Shown piece after piece: positions 45,533 to 56,430 of a stretch of DNA of 64,000 nt. Below the pieces are notes generated by a model. The model worked only from the letters and a program-made list of their open reading frames with translations. It made no database searches and was not told where the DNA came from. The translations under genes and the position numbers were made by a program. Origin of the DNA: Bretschneidera sinensis. Its lineage: Eukaryota; Streptophyta; Magnoliopsida; Brassicales; Akaniaceae. The stretch lies in assembly GCA_023935145.1 (NCBI GenBank), contig CM043703.1, positions 28,361,727 through 28,425,726 on the forward strand, written 5' to 3'. Within the stretch, counting starts at the first letter, position 1. Each line of letters begins with the position of its first letter.

Positions 45533-46262
45533 CTCTCGGAGTTTTCTAGAAATGACTGAGGCTTACTTATGCTCGAAGTTTTTGCAAGAGAGAGCAAGGC
45601 TCATTCCTCGAAATTTTCTGAAAAATGAACGAGGCTTATTGACGCTTAGAGTTTTTGGACGAGAGAAAGCAAAGCTCATCCCTCAACATATTTTGGAAAA
45701 AAAAGAAGAAGAAAAGATCAAGGCTTATTGATTCTCAGAGTTTTTGGATGAGAGAGAGCAAGGCATATCCCTTGGAGTTTTTGAAAAATGACTGAGGCCT
45801 ATTGACAATCGGAGTTTTTGGACGAGAGAAAGCAAGAATCATCCCTCCGAGTTTGCTGAAAAACAACTGAGGCTTATTGATGCTCAGAGTTTTTGGATGA
45901 GAAAGAGCAAAGCTCATCCCTCGGAGGTTTTTGAAAAATGACTGAGGCCTATTAACGCTTAGAGTTTTTGGATGAGAGAGCAAGGCTCATCCCTCAGAGT
46001 TTTCTAAAAAAAGACCGAGGCTTATTAATGCTCAGAGTTTTTGGACGAGAGAGATCAAGACTCATCCCTCTGAGTTTTCTGAAGAAAAAAAAAGACCGAG
46101 GCTTATTGATGCTTGGAGTTTTTGGATGAGAGAGAGCAAGGCTCATCCCACGGAGTTTTCTGAAAAATGACCGAGGCTTATTGATGCTCATAGTTTTTGG
46201 ATGAGAGAGAGTAAAGCTCATCCCTCGGAGTTTTTCGAAAAAAGACTAAGGCTTATTAAAAT
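45533..46262. repeat. About nine tandem copies of a roughly 75-bp repeat
   Basis: The unit is built from GAGTTTTTGGATGAGAGAGA, GCAAGGCTCATCCCTCGGAG and TTTTCTGAAAAATGACCGAG, then GCTTATTGATGCTCA. Copies vary in length by small indels and A-runs. The part-unit at about 42207-42228 (GAGGGGGAGCATGACTCAT) belongs to the same array, cut off by the palindrome insertion. Confidence 0.88.
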
Positions 46263-46452
46263 GAGCGAAGTCAAATACTTGGTTAAATTTTGTCTTTGTA
46301 CATCATTGACTGTAGTTATGGGAGCCATACCCAAGAGAAGAGATGTGGCCGTATTTAGTTGTGGGAAACCTGTTACGTGGGTCAAGGCCCATTATGCGAT
46401 GGGGAGAACTGAATAGACTAAGAGGATTCTAGAATCATTAGTGGGGAGACAA

Positions 46453-47430
46453 TGTAATGACCCAACACGGGTTGGCCACCCCCGAGACGGTGTTGTCACA
46501 TTTTGAAAATCCCAGCAGGACACATATATGAAACAATAAAAATAACACCAATATAAATTTTTACATCAATCCTCAACCCTCAACATGGGAGATACATCAT
46601 TCTGATATTGACTTAAACATTATATACAACGAAATATGCATGAATATTTACTAATAAATTTTTATTTTTATTTTCTCATTAGGCTGAGGATGTGGACACG
46701 TACATGGCTTACAGATAATGATTTCATCTGAACCTCAACTCACCAAACTATTTGTCATGCTTGCGACCTGAAATCATTGTACAATGAGGGGTGAGCTTCA
46801 CAAGCTCAGTGAATTAAATTTACTAGAAGTACTCAATTTATATATATGGTCTTTCAATATTTAATCATTTATATCTCATACAACTTGATACTAGCATTCT
46901 ACTCTCACTACACATATCATAAGTTTCATTCTCTATCAATCTCTTCTTCTTATTTATTGGTTCACCTTAAGACTATCAATTATCTCATAATTACCTCGTA
47001 ATGAGGTTCACAACCTAAAGTCTACCATTTAGATGGTTCTTATCATATCATACTTCTATGTTTCTTTCTCACCATAACTGTCTCTCTGTGAGACTCATTC
47101 ATCTATAAATAAATTCACAATAACAAACAACACTTCAGCATTTCAGTAATGCAATCAATATTTAAAACAGATGCAATGCATGAATTATTGTTAGAGAACG
47201 TCTTCCCATATGTCGACATGTTTTTATCTTAGATCGGCCCTCTCCCGGTTCTTTTATTTTCAGCATATACAAACTGTCACGGTTTTAATTTATTTCCAGC
47301 ATATACTGGCTGTCATGGTTTTTATTTATTTCCAGCATATACTGGCTGTCATGTTTGTTCAATTAGACCGCCCCCCCCCCGGTTATTTTATTTAATGCAT
47401 ATGCATATGAACAATGATATTAAATATGCA
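46453..47430 (-). repeat. Tekay LTR, left segment (interrupted)
   Basis: It starts TGTAATGACCCAACACGGGT and follows the Tekay-2 LTR, including the CCGGT/CTGTCACGG repeats near 47225-47385. It is broken at 47430 by the copia element, whose target duplication ATGCA is 47426-47430. The left flank (GTGGGGAGACAA) is not a primer site, so this is either a solo LTR or the left LTR of a minus-strand element. Confidence 0.88.
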
Positions 47431-48600
47431 TGTTGACCCTCACCTATATTTTAATGATGACAAAACACAACTCTTATTATACTAATAGTGCTATCTAAGT
47501 GTATTAAGCGATAAAGGCATTCAACCAAGGATCAAGGTGCAAGAACTTAACTCAAATCAAACACCAAGTCAAGATAGAAGATCTAGTATAGGAACAAGGT
47601 ATTTAAACAAGTTGTAAATCTCACTTGTTCAGGTAAAAAGCTTGTCTTATGGCTCCTTTTGAAAAGCCTTTTTACATAACTTTTCAATCAAACGTTTTAA
47701 GTTAAAAAAAAACATGAAAACTGGGTTGTTAAGCAACCCAGTCGACTGAGTACTTATACCAGAAGACTGGTATATAGGACAGTATGTCCCCAGTCTACTG
47801 GGTCACACATACCAATTGACTGGTACTTTGGGTAGAAGGTTCCCAGTTGACTGGTAAGTCATACCCAGTCTATTGGTACCTTCAACGGCCTTTAAAAATG
47901 TGATTTTTAACTTGTACCAGTCGATTGGTACTAAGACCCAATTGACTGGTAGTTCAAAAAATATGACCGTTGAGACGCGAGATTTCAACACAAATTGCAC
48001 CAAATAGTACCAGAACAGTACAAAGCGGCCATATTACATCAAGGCTATATAAACCCACTCTATTGAGCATTTTAAAACAAACTTTATATATTCAATCAAG
48101 TTTTTACTCATTGATATAAAAAAACTTTCAAATATTTATTGTTGAGCCATTCTTCAAGCTTTACCTTGAAAGAGATATATTATTCAGTTGTATAAGCTTT
48201 CATTGTTGTCTCTCTACTATTTACTTTCCGTCATTTATTGTAAAGGGATTAGCTTCCGAAAGGAAGAGATTAGCTTTCGAGAGGAAGCAATTTTTGCTTC
48301 CAAGAGCAGGATTGATTGTAAGGTTTGTGCAATACCCGTGAAGTTGCACGACTAAGTTTCTTCGTGGATTACTTCAAGGAAGTTCCTTAAAGAGAGTGAA
48401 CGTAGGATCAGAACGAATATGATATTACCGAACCACTATAAAATGGTTTTGCATCCTCTATTCCTTAAACTCTTTTATTTACAACACATTATTTGTTTAC
48501 ATGTTTGTGGGTTATCTGTTTTTATAAACTTGTGTTTAATTAGCAAAAGTTTTTTAAAAACCCAATTCACCCCCCTCTTCGATTGAAACGTCAGTCTACA
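47431..48600 (+). repeat. 5' LTR of the SIRE element
   Basis: This 1,170-bp LTR contains about eight variants of a self-complementary motif (ideal form ACCAGTCGACTGGT) between 47738 and 47955. Near 48246-48310 it has three copies of GCTTCCGAAAGGAAG-type repeats. Confidence 0.93.
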
Positions 48601-48602
48601 AT

Positions 48603-48614
48603 TGGTATCAGAGC
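48603..48614 (+). other. Primer-binding site of the SIRE element (initiator Met-tRNA)
   Basis: TGGTATCAGAGC, a perfect initiator Met-tRNA complement, lies two bases after the 5' LTR. Confidence 0.95.
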
Positions 48615-48655
48615 CTCGTTCTCAATTTTTGGCTTAATATCCTTGAGTTGATCCG

Positions 48656-50590
48656 ATGGCAGCAAATAGCTATTATGAGGGACACTCCTACACTAGACCT
48701 CCTTTGTTCAATGGCTCCAACTATAACTATTGGAAAAACAGGATAAAAATCTTTATCGAATGACAAGATTTTAATCTATGGAGAGTCATTGAAGAGGGAC
48801 CTAGAATTCCATCAAAAGAAATAACTATTGGAGAAATCAATCATACAATGCCTAAACTCAAAACTGAGTACAATGATGAGGACTGTAGAATGATGTCTCT
48901 CAATAGTAGAGCTACAAGTATTTTACATTGTGCTTTAGATATATCTGAATACAATAAAATCTCTATATGTGTTTCGGCTAAGGAGATATGGGATAAATTG
49001 CAAGTTACATATGAAAGAACTAGTGAGGTTAAAAAATAAAAAATCTATAGTATCTGAATATGAATCTTTTAGAATGTCTCCTAATGAAACAATTTCTTAA
49101 ATGCACTCACGTTTCACAACTATTGTTAATGGTTTGAAACTTCTTGGTAGAAACATTGAGGAATTTGAACTAACAAGAAAAATCTTAAGATCTTTGCCAC
49201 CCACTTGGAAAGCAAAGAAGACAGCCATCACGGAGGCTAAAGATCTCAACAAACTTGATGTTGAGACACTTCTTGGGTCATTGTTGACATATGAGATGAA
49301 AGAAATGAATCCCATTGTCAATGATGATGATAAGAAGAAAAAAGTGATTGCTCTTAAAGCCTCTACATGTAACAGAGAAGAGGAATCGGAAGAAGAAGCA
49401 GAGAGCAGTGAAGAAGATGGTGAGATAGCTTTAATCACCAAACAGTTTCATAGGTTCTTGAAGAAAAGCAAGAAACCTTACACAAAGGATCCCAGTTCAA
49501 AAAGGGAACCACTTGTGTGCTATGGATGCAAGAAGCCCGGTCACATCAAGGCTGATTGTATGGTTATAAGCAAACCGTACAGGAGCTTCAAGAAGAAAGC
49601 TATGATTGCAACTACTTGGAGTGATGATGAAGAAGAAGAATCCTCGGATAAAGAAGTCGGATACGAGGAAATTACCAACCTATGCCTTATGGTAATTGAT
49701 GATGAAAGTGAGGTATTATCTTCTCCCTCTTCTAAAAATAATATTGTTAGTAGTAGTGAAGAGTTGTTAGAAGTCATAAATGAAATGCATGATGAATTGA
49801 AAAAATTTGATTCTAGAAACTCAACTCTTAAGAAAGCGGTATCATCTCTTTCTAAAGAAATGATAAGTCTAAGAGAAGAAAAAGATAAACTATTTTCATT
49901 GCTTTATGATTCTTCTCAAGATTTCCTAAAAGATGAAAATGAAAACTTAAAGAATAAGATATTAGAATTGAATGTCACTATATCTAGACTCATGCTTGGA
50001 AAAGAAAAGCTTGATGAAGTGTTTTCTTGCCAAAGATTAAGTGGAGGAAAATTCGAGTTAGGATTCTCTCTATTAGGCAAGCAAAAATCAAAAGAGAGCT
50101 TATTCATGAAAGTCTCTTGTGTGAATGAAGTCTCTACTTCAAAGATCACTAGCAAGGTCAAAACACACCCTCAATGAATGCTAGCATGTCTAGAAATGCT
50201 AATTCTAATGCATATACAAAATTGAAAAATCCTAGAAATACTCATGCTTATATGTATGCTCATTCAAGAAATGCTTATACACATCCTAGGAATAACCATC
50301 ATGTGTATCCTAGAAACAAAATGCATATTCAAAACTTGCATCCTACATAAGTATATCCTAGGAATTACTATTATGGTTATTCTAGAAATAATATGCATAC
50401 TCATGAAAATGCAAGCATGTATCCTAAAAATCATCTTCATACATTTTCTGGAAATGACATGTATATTCATATTCCTCACAATAGAAACATGTATCCAAGG
50501 AACTCATATCCTAAGCATTATAGGCTTGCACAACTAAATACTCCTAGAAATTTCAATAACTATCGTCTTAGGATTGTGCATTATTAACAT
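48656..50590 (+). pseudogene. SIRE gag with zinc knuckle and coiled-coil tail
   Basis: The ATG at 48656 opens MAANSYYEGHSYTRPPLFNG, then SNYNYWKNRIKIFIE, the copia gag start. A TGA follows at 48761. Gag continues with IWDKLQVTYERTSEVKK, a frame break near 49036, and 49101-50177 (LGRNIEEFELTRKILRSLPP; LLGSLLTYEMKEMNPI). The CCHC knuckle CYGCKKPGHIKADC is at about 49518-49560. After it come acidic Ser/Glu stretches and a helical region, LKKAVSSLSKEMISLREEKD, typical of long Sirevirus gags. From about 50200 to 50560 a low-complexity part repeats Y-P-R-N (HPRNNH, YPRNKM, YPRNYY, YPRNSY). Gag coats the RNA in the particle; this copy is broken. Confidence 0.85.
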
Positions 50591-52290
50591 GTCTATAGAT
50601 CACCATATGCTGTTAAGAAAGTATAGGTCCCAAAAGGAACCGTATTTTCAAGGACTAACCCCAGAGGACCCAAGAAATTTTGGGTACCTAAAAATTCCAT
50701 TGTATATCTTTGTGTGATGTAGATATGTCTCCACACCAAGGGAAAAAGGTAACTATTGGTACCTTGATAGTGGATGCTCAAAACACATGACCGGTGATAA
50801 AAGTGTATTCAAAGAGGTAACTCTAAGAGATGGTGGACTTGTCACCATTGAAGACAACACAAAAATAAAGATCATCAGCCATGGAAAAGTCGGTAATGAT
50901 TTCTCAACCATAGATAATGTATTGCTAGTACAAGGCCTTAAGCCAAATTTACTAAGTATTAGTCAACTTTGTGACAAAGGCAACAAAGTCACATTTGAAA
51001 CCTCTCATTGTCTAGTTATAGACATCAAGAGTAACAAGATCAAGTTTGTTGGCCATAGACATAAGAATGTCTATATAGTTTATTTAAAATCCTTGCATTC
51101 CAAAAATGAAAAATGTTTTCTAGCAATTAGTGAAAATCCATGGCTATGGCATAGAAGGCTTGGTCATGTGAACATGAATTTGCTTAAAATCATTTCTAGA
51201 AAAGATTTAGTCATTGGACTTCCCAAAATAAATTTTGAAAAAGACAAAGTATGTGATGCTTGCCAAATGGGAAAACAAACTAGGATTTCTTTTAAATCAA
51301 AGAATGTAGTCTCAACTACTAGACTATTAGAACTTTTGCATATGGACTTATTTGGTCCAATAAGTACCATTAGTCTAGGTGGCCATCAATATGCTCTTGT
51401 TATTGTTGATGACTATTCAAGATATACTTTTATTATTTTTATTGCTTATAAGGATAAAGCTTACAAACAATTTGAAAACTTTTGCAAAAAGGTTTAAAAT
51501 GAAAAATGAATTTGTATTTCAAGCATTAGAAGTGATCATGGAAAAGAATTTGAAAATCAAAGTTTTTCAAAATTTTGTAATGAAAATGGAATTGATCACA
51601 ACTTTTCGGCTCCTAGAACTCCTCAACAAAATGGAGTTGTTGAGAGGAAAAATAAAGCTCTAGAAGAATTTGCAAGAACAATGCTTTGTAAAAATAGTTT
51701 ACCAAAATATTTTTGGGCTGAAGCAGTAAACACTTCTTGCTATATCTTGAATAGAATTTTAATTAGGCCTATGCTTGATAAAACTCTATATGAATTATGG
51801 AAAGGTAGAAAACCTAATATCTCCTATTTTCGTACATTTGGTTTTAAATGCTTCATCCTAAACAACAATAAAACTAACTTGGGTAAATTTGACTCTCTGA
51901 CTGATGAAGGAATATTTTTAGGATATTCAACCTCTAACAAGGCTTATAGAGTCTTCAATAAGAGAACTCTAGTGGTAGAAGAATCCGTACATGTAACTCT
52001 TGATGAGTCTAACCCAATTAGTAGTAGAGGAGTTTCTTTCAATGATGATGCAGATTCTATTCCAAGAACGGAAACACCTACTCCCATTGTTGACCTAAAG
52101 GAGAGTCCACCTCAAACAAATGAAGAGATTGAAACTCTCAAATTGGACCAACCATCTACAAGCCGACAAGAGGATAGTCTTCCCAAAGATTGGAGGTATG
52201 TAAATTATCACCCGATTGATCAAGTGATTGGTGATCCTTCACAAGGGATAAGAACTCATTCTTTTATTAGAAATATTTGCAATTATGTAG
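50591..52290 (+). pseudogene. SIRE pol, part 1: protease and integrase
   Basis: The linker GPKKFWVPKNS is followed by the protease motif WYLDSGCSKHMTGDKSVF (about 50757-50810, catalytic DSG intact; the frame changes just before it). The 50787-51497 frame contains the integrase zinc module (WHRRLGHVNMNLLKIIS, CDACQMGKQTRISF) and the first core motif (HMDLFGPISTISLGGHQYAL, VDDYSRYTF). A stop at 51495 and a shift precede SDHGKEFEN and NGIDHNFSAPRTPQQNGVVE, with the second Asp and the Glu of the catalytic triad. The region 51681-52295 continues (WAEAVNTSCYILNRI, then the GKFDSLTDEGIFLGYSTSNK C-terminal region). All catalytic residues are visible, but not in one frame. Confidence 0.88.
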
Positions 52291-52299
52291 CTTAATTGT

Positions 52300-53846
52300 C
52301 TCAAATAGAACCTAAAACATTTATTGAAGCCGAAAAGGATAATGATTGGATAATTGCTATGTAAGAAGAAATAAATCAATTTGAAAGAAACATCGTATGA
52401 AATCTAGTTCCTAGACCTAAGAATCATACAATAATTGGAACTAAATGGGTATTTAGAAATAAGATGGATGAAAATGGAATAGTAACTAGGAACAAGGCTA
52501 GACTAGTTGCTAAGGGATATAATCAAGAAGAAGGAATAGACTTTCATGAGACCTATGCTCCCGTAGCTAGATTAGAAGCTATTCGAATGTTATTAGCATT
52601 TGCATGCTTTAATAAGTTTAAGTTATTTCAAATGGATGTAAAAAGTGCATTTTTAAATGGCTTTATAGAAGAAGAGTTTTATATCCAGCAACCTCTTGGA
52701 TTTGAGAATCCTAGTCTTCCAAGTCATGTCTATAAGCTCTCTAAGGCTCTATATGGGTTGAAGCAAGCTCCAAGGGCATGGTATAAAAGACTAAGTAAAT
52801 TCTTAATAGACAATAATTTTATAAGAAGTAAAGTAGACACAACCCTCTTCACAAAAACTCACATAAATGACACTCTACTAGTCCAAATATATGTTGATGA
52901 TATCATATTTGGTGCTACTAATGAATCTATGTGTTAAGAGTTTGCAAAGTGCATGCAAGGTGAATTTGAGATGAGCATGATGGGAGAGCTTACCTACTTC
53001 CTTAGACTTCAAATCAAACAATTGAAAGGAGGCATCTTCATCAATCAATCAAAATACACTAAGGACCTACTAAAGAGGTTCGTGATGGAAAGCTCAAAGC
53101 CACTTGGTACACCTATGAGCACATCTACAAAACTTGATATTAATGAAAGAGGTAAGTGTGTAGATACTAAATACTATAGAAGCATGATAGGAGCTTTACT
53201 TTATTTGACTGCAAGTAGACCTGATATTATGTTTAGTGTATGCATATGTGCTAGATTTCAGGCTAATCTTAAGGAATCACATGTAATAGCAGTAAAAAGG
53301 ATCCTTAGATATCTACAAGGAACTCAAACCCTAGGATTATGGTTATCTAGAGATTCATCTTTTAAGCTTGTAGGATATTCAGATACTGATTTTGCTGGAT
53401 GTAGGTTAGATAGAAAAAGCACAAGTGGAACGTGTCAATTCTTAGGTGCAGTGTTAACCTTTTGGTTTTCCAAGAAACAAAACTCTGTTTCACTATCAAC
53501 CGCCGAGGCGGAATATGTAGCAGCTGGAAGTTGTTGTGCCCAAGTGTTATGGATGAAACAACAACTAGAAGACTATGACATGAACTTTAAAAGTATCCCA
53601 ATACATTGTAATAATACTAGTGCTATCAACCTAACCAAGAATCATATTCAGCACTCTAGAACTGAACGCATAGAAATTAGATATCATTTCTTAAGAGACC
53701 ATGCTAAAAAAGATGATATAAGACTAGAATTCATACATTCAGAAGATCAAATAGCTGACATTATTAAAAAACCACTAAGTGAAGCAAGCTTTTGCAAAAT
53801 AAAACTGTCAATGGGATTGTTAGATTATGATAAACTGTATGTTTGA
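52300..53846 (+). pseudogene. SIRE pol, part 2: reverse transcriptase and RNase H
   Basis: RT runs from about 52440 ([40 protein letters not shown]) through [31 protein letters not shown] and [15 protein letters not shown] to the box [11 protein letters not shown] (about 52892-52923). One stop (TAA at 52935-52937) separates it from the 52953-53846 frame: GTPMSTSTKLD, ALLYLTASRPDIMFSVCICA, and RNase H with VGYSDTDFAGCRLDRKSTSG and STAEAEYVAAGSCCAQVLWM. The catalytic Asp-Asp of RT is intact. Further stops lie at 52293 and near 52362 and 52398. Confidence 0.9.
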
Positions 53847-53979
53847 TTGTTTCATCATTCATCATTTTGCATATTTAACATCTAGTGAAAGAGTATTAAA
53901 CCTTATTCAATTACTCCCTCACTCAAGATGGCATAGATAAACAAATTTTATGGTAAGACTCATTACTGAAAATTTTCTT

Positions 53980-54275
53980 AAGGCTCCAATCGGCTGGTAA
54001 GTCTATCCCAGTCGACTGGTAAGTCTCTACCCAATCTTCCAGTCGGCTGGTAACACTATACCAATCGATTAGTACATCAAGACCTTGTTTGGAGCTATTT
54101 TTTAAAATTCAATTATCATCTCAGTCGACTGGTATGAATTGCCCAGTTGACTGGTATCTGTCTGCCAATTCATCCAGTCGATTGGTACCCTGACCCAGTC
54201 GACTGGTATGCAAAACTTTTCGTTTCTGCAAAGGACCCAGTCGACTGGTACCCTAACCCCAATCGATTGGTATCG
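53980..54275. repeat. Array of about ten self-complementary CAGTCGACTGG motifs ahead of the third ORF
   Basis: Variants such as CCCAGTCGACTGGTA, CCAATCGATTGGTA and CCAGTCGGCTGGTA recur every 15-45 bases. The arms of each motif are complementary, and many substitutions in one arm are compensated in the other (AATCGATT against AGTCGACT). The same motif family fills part of both LTRs. A TATA-like CTATAAATAG follows at 54280, about 230 bases before the third ORF. Confidence 0.85.
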
Positions 54276-54507
54276 CGATTCTATAAATAGTCTCTTCATT
54301 TTTTCTAGATTTTTACACCATTTTTAGAAACTTAATTTTTCTCTTTATAAAATCTCGTCATTTTGATAAAAAAAAAAAAAAAAACCCTCAAAACACTTCC
54401 TAAACACCTCGATTTACTCATCCAAACCATCCATTTCAACTTTCTACGGTTGAAATCTCCTATTTCCACTTAAAACCCCTTTTCACTTAAAAAACCATTT
54501 TTCAAAA

Positions 54508-55765
54508 ATGTCCGACCGAATCCGCATCAAAACCACCGTTGGGGGACCACATGTGCCTACAAGGCTAAGGTCCACCAAACTCATGGCTCTGGATTCACAA
54601 GGGAAAAGAGTGGCGGTCTCATCAAGCAAGAATCCCAGAACAGAGCTTGATGACTCTCTATTCTCCAGCCCGACGGTGAAAGACAAGTATACCTCATTAT
54701 CTGCCACAAGAAGATCATGACAGGTAGATTCGTGGATTTTATTACCTGCTTTTGATGCCATACACTTCACCCCACTGGCCAAGATTCATGAGAAATATTA
54801 CTCGAGACTGATTCACCAGTTCTATGTGAACTTGGTGAAACCCAGTCCACTGGCTCTAAGGTTCAGAACCAGTGTTATGAGTGTGGAGTTTGAGGTCAAC
54901 ACTGACCTCTTGATGAGTATCCTGAGGATCCCTGTGGAAGGGATCCAATGGAGTTTGGATGGATGGCCAGACAATTTCAAGTATGAAGAGGCATGTCAGA
55001 TAGTTAGGGGTGACCTTAACTATATGTTTCACCCCACTACATTTCACACATGTAGTAACATGCCCCTTGACTCGAAATTGTTCAACCTCATTGTGAGTTG
55101 GACCATTCTCCTGAGACTTGAGAGTCAGAGGTATCTATCTAAGATAGATATCGTATTGATTTGGTTCCTTAAAACTGGGCACCGCTTCAATATCTACCCC
55201 CTACTGCTTGTTAACATGATAAATGGCGAAATGAGCGACTCTGGATGCCTTCCCTATGGAATGCTCATCACACTCATCCTTCAGCACTTCCAGGTGCCTC
55301 TCTCCGCCTCCAAGGCTTAGGAAATTGACCTTAAAAACATCATCAATGCCTCCTCATTGAAGAAAATAGGATACACAGTCCGAGATGGCTTCATCTACTC
55401 CAAGGCCGGGAAGCACATTCGCATTGGAGAGGACGACAGTAGTGATAATGAGGGGTCCAGATGTTGCTACTGCTGCTGCTATGGATACGGATGATTGAGC
55501 ACCTCCTATGGGTGACTCGAGTGCTAGCCAGGCTAGTTATGGTGATTTCTTTCAGGCTATCACTAGCCTCTAGCTGACCATGCAGTCTGCCTTCCAGAGC
55601 TTGAGCTTTACAGTCGAGGGTATGCATCACAACCTTTGCTCTCTTCAGGATAACTTCGAGTTGCATTGTGAGCATATTGAGGGCTCTCTAGATGAGCTTC
55701 GGGATCTCATTTGTGATAACTCTGACTCTCCTGCTCCTTCAGTCATCTTTCTATCTTCCTTTTGA
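54508..55765 (+). pseudogene. SIRE third ORF: 'putative plant transposon protein'-like product
   Basis: ATG at 54508 opens MSDRIRIKTTVGGPHVPTRL. After a TGA at 54718 the frame continues with FDAIHFTPLAKIHEKYYSRL, IHQFYVNLVKPSPLALRF, VEFEVNTDLLMSILRIPVEG and LESQRYLSKIDIVLIWFLKT to a TAG at 55318-55320 (a Trp position by context). The C-terminal part, 55580-55765, is helical (FQSLSFTVEGMHHNLCSLQD, then EHIEGSLDELRDLICDNSDS). The 'FY.NL...V.F.VN...L..IL.IP' pattern recalls a domain annotated in many eudicots as a putative plant transposon protein (about residues 90-240). I see no signal peptide and no transmembrane segment, so an envelope role is not supported. Function unknown. Confidence 0.65.
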
Positions 55766-56430
55766 TGTACATATTGATGTAGTTTTTCATTATTCTTAGC
55801 ACAAACATATTTTCATATTTTATTGTATTTGTACTTCTGTTTTGGCTCTACGAAGCCTATTTTTTTATAGACTGGTATTATATATATGATGATGGTTGAT
55901 GCTTAGAATTAATTCATATACTTGTTTTACATATGTATAATATAGTTGCATGCTTAATATCTCTTTATATTCGGATAAATGCTTTAAAACTACTTCTACA
56001 TGTATGGAAATTTTCAGCTCTTTTCGGGAAGGCTTCTGAACTCCGAATGATGCCAAATTTTCATGTACAAGTTTGCTTAAGTATACGCGTCATGTCTGTG
56101 GTATCTAGATAGCTTGTTTTTTTTTATTTACTACTCCATTTTCTGTTGTTATCAAAACAAGGGAGAAAAATGAGAAAATGTGAAAACTAAGTGTAAAATC
56201 AAATTAGTGCATAGATTTAGGGGGATCGTTGCTCCAAAGAACTTGGTGTATGATTTTATATATTGTGATAATTGGTTGGGTTGTATATAAACTGTTCTTT
56301 ATCTTTTTACAGGTTGGTTTTATTCAAAAAACAGAGGAGACTCTGCCCGAATTTTCTCAAAAAACCAATACTTAGTTTTTAAAAACTGTTTTTCTCTCAT
56401 TAGTTTTGTCATCATCAAAAAGAGGGAGAT
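55766..56430. other. SIRE 3' untranslated region and polypurine tract
   Basis: AT-rich non-coding sequence. It ends with AAAAAGAGGGAGAT at about 56417-56430, the plus-strand primer directly before the 3' LTR. Confidence 0.75.

Larger units (their letters stand above)
40203..46452. other. Unclassified LTR-like repeat region with two tandem arrays
   Basis: It begins TGTTGATACCGAAAATCTGC, like an LTR start. The first 750 bp are non-coding, with CCACCGGAAGACCGG-type and TATA-like (TTTTATATAG, 40432) sequences. No protein domain is seen anywhere. It contains the 47-bp array and the roughly 75-bp array, and hosts the palindromic LTR insertion. The final 190 bp (46263-46452) end GTGGGGAGACAA against a Tekay LTR. 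The other end of the parent element was not found, so its class is unknown; a large Tat-like LTR is one possibility. Confidence 0.4.

Noticed and set aside
47780..47960. Self-complementary motifs as transcription terminators
   Set aside because: They lack T-runs, occur in many copies within LTRs, and the element is transcribed by RNA polymerase II.
54508..55765. Envelope-like gene in the SIRE element
   Set aside because: No signal peptide, transmembrane segment or fusion-peptide-like region is visible. The pattern fits a different plant transposon-associated domain.
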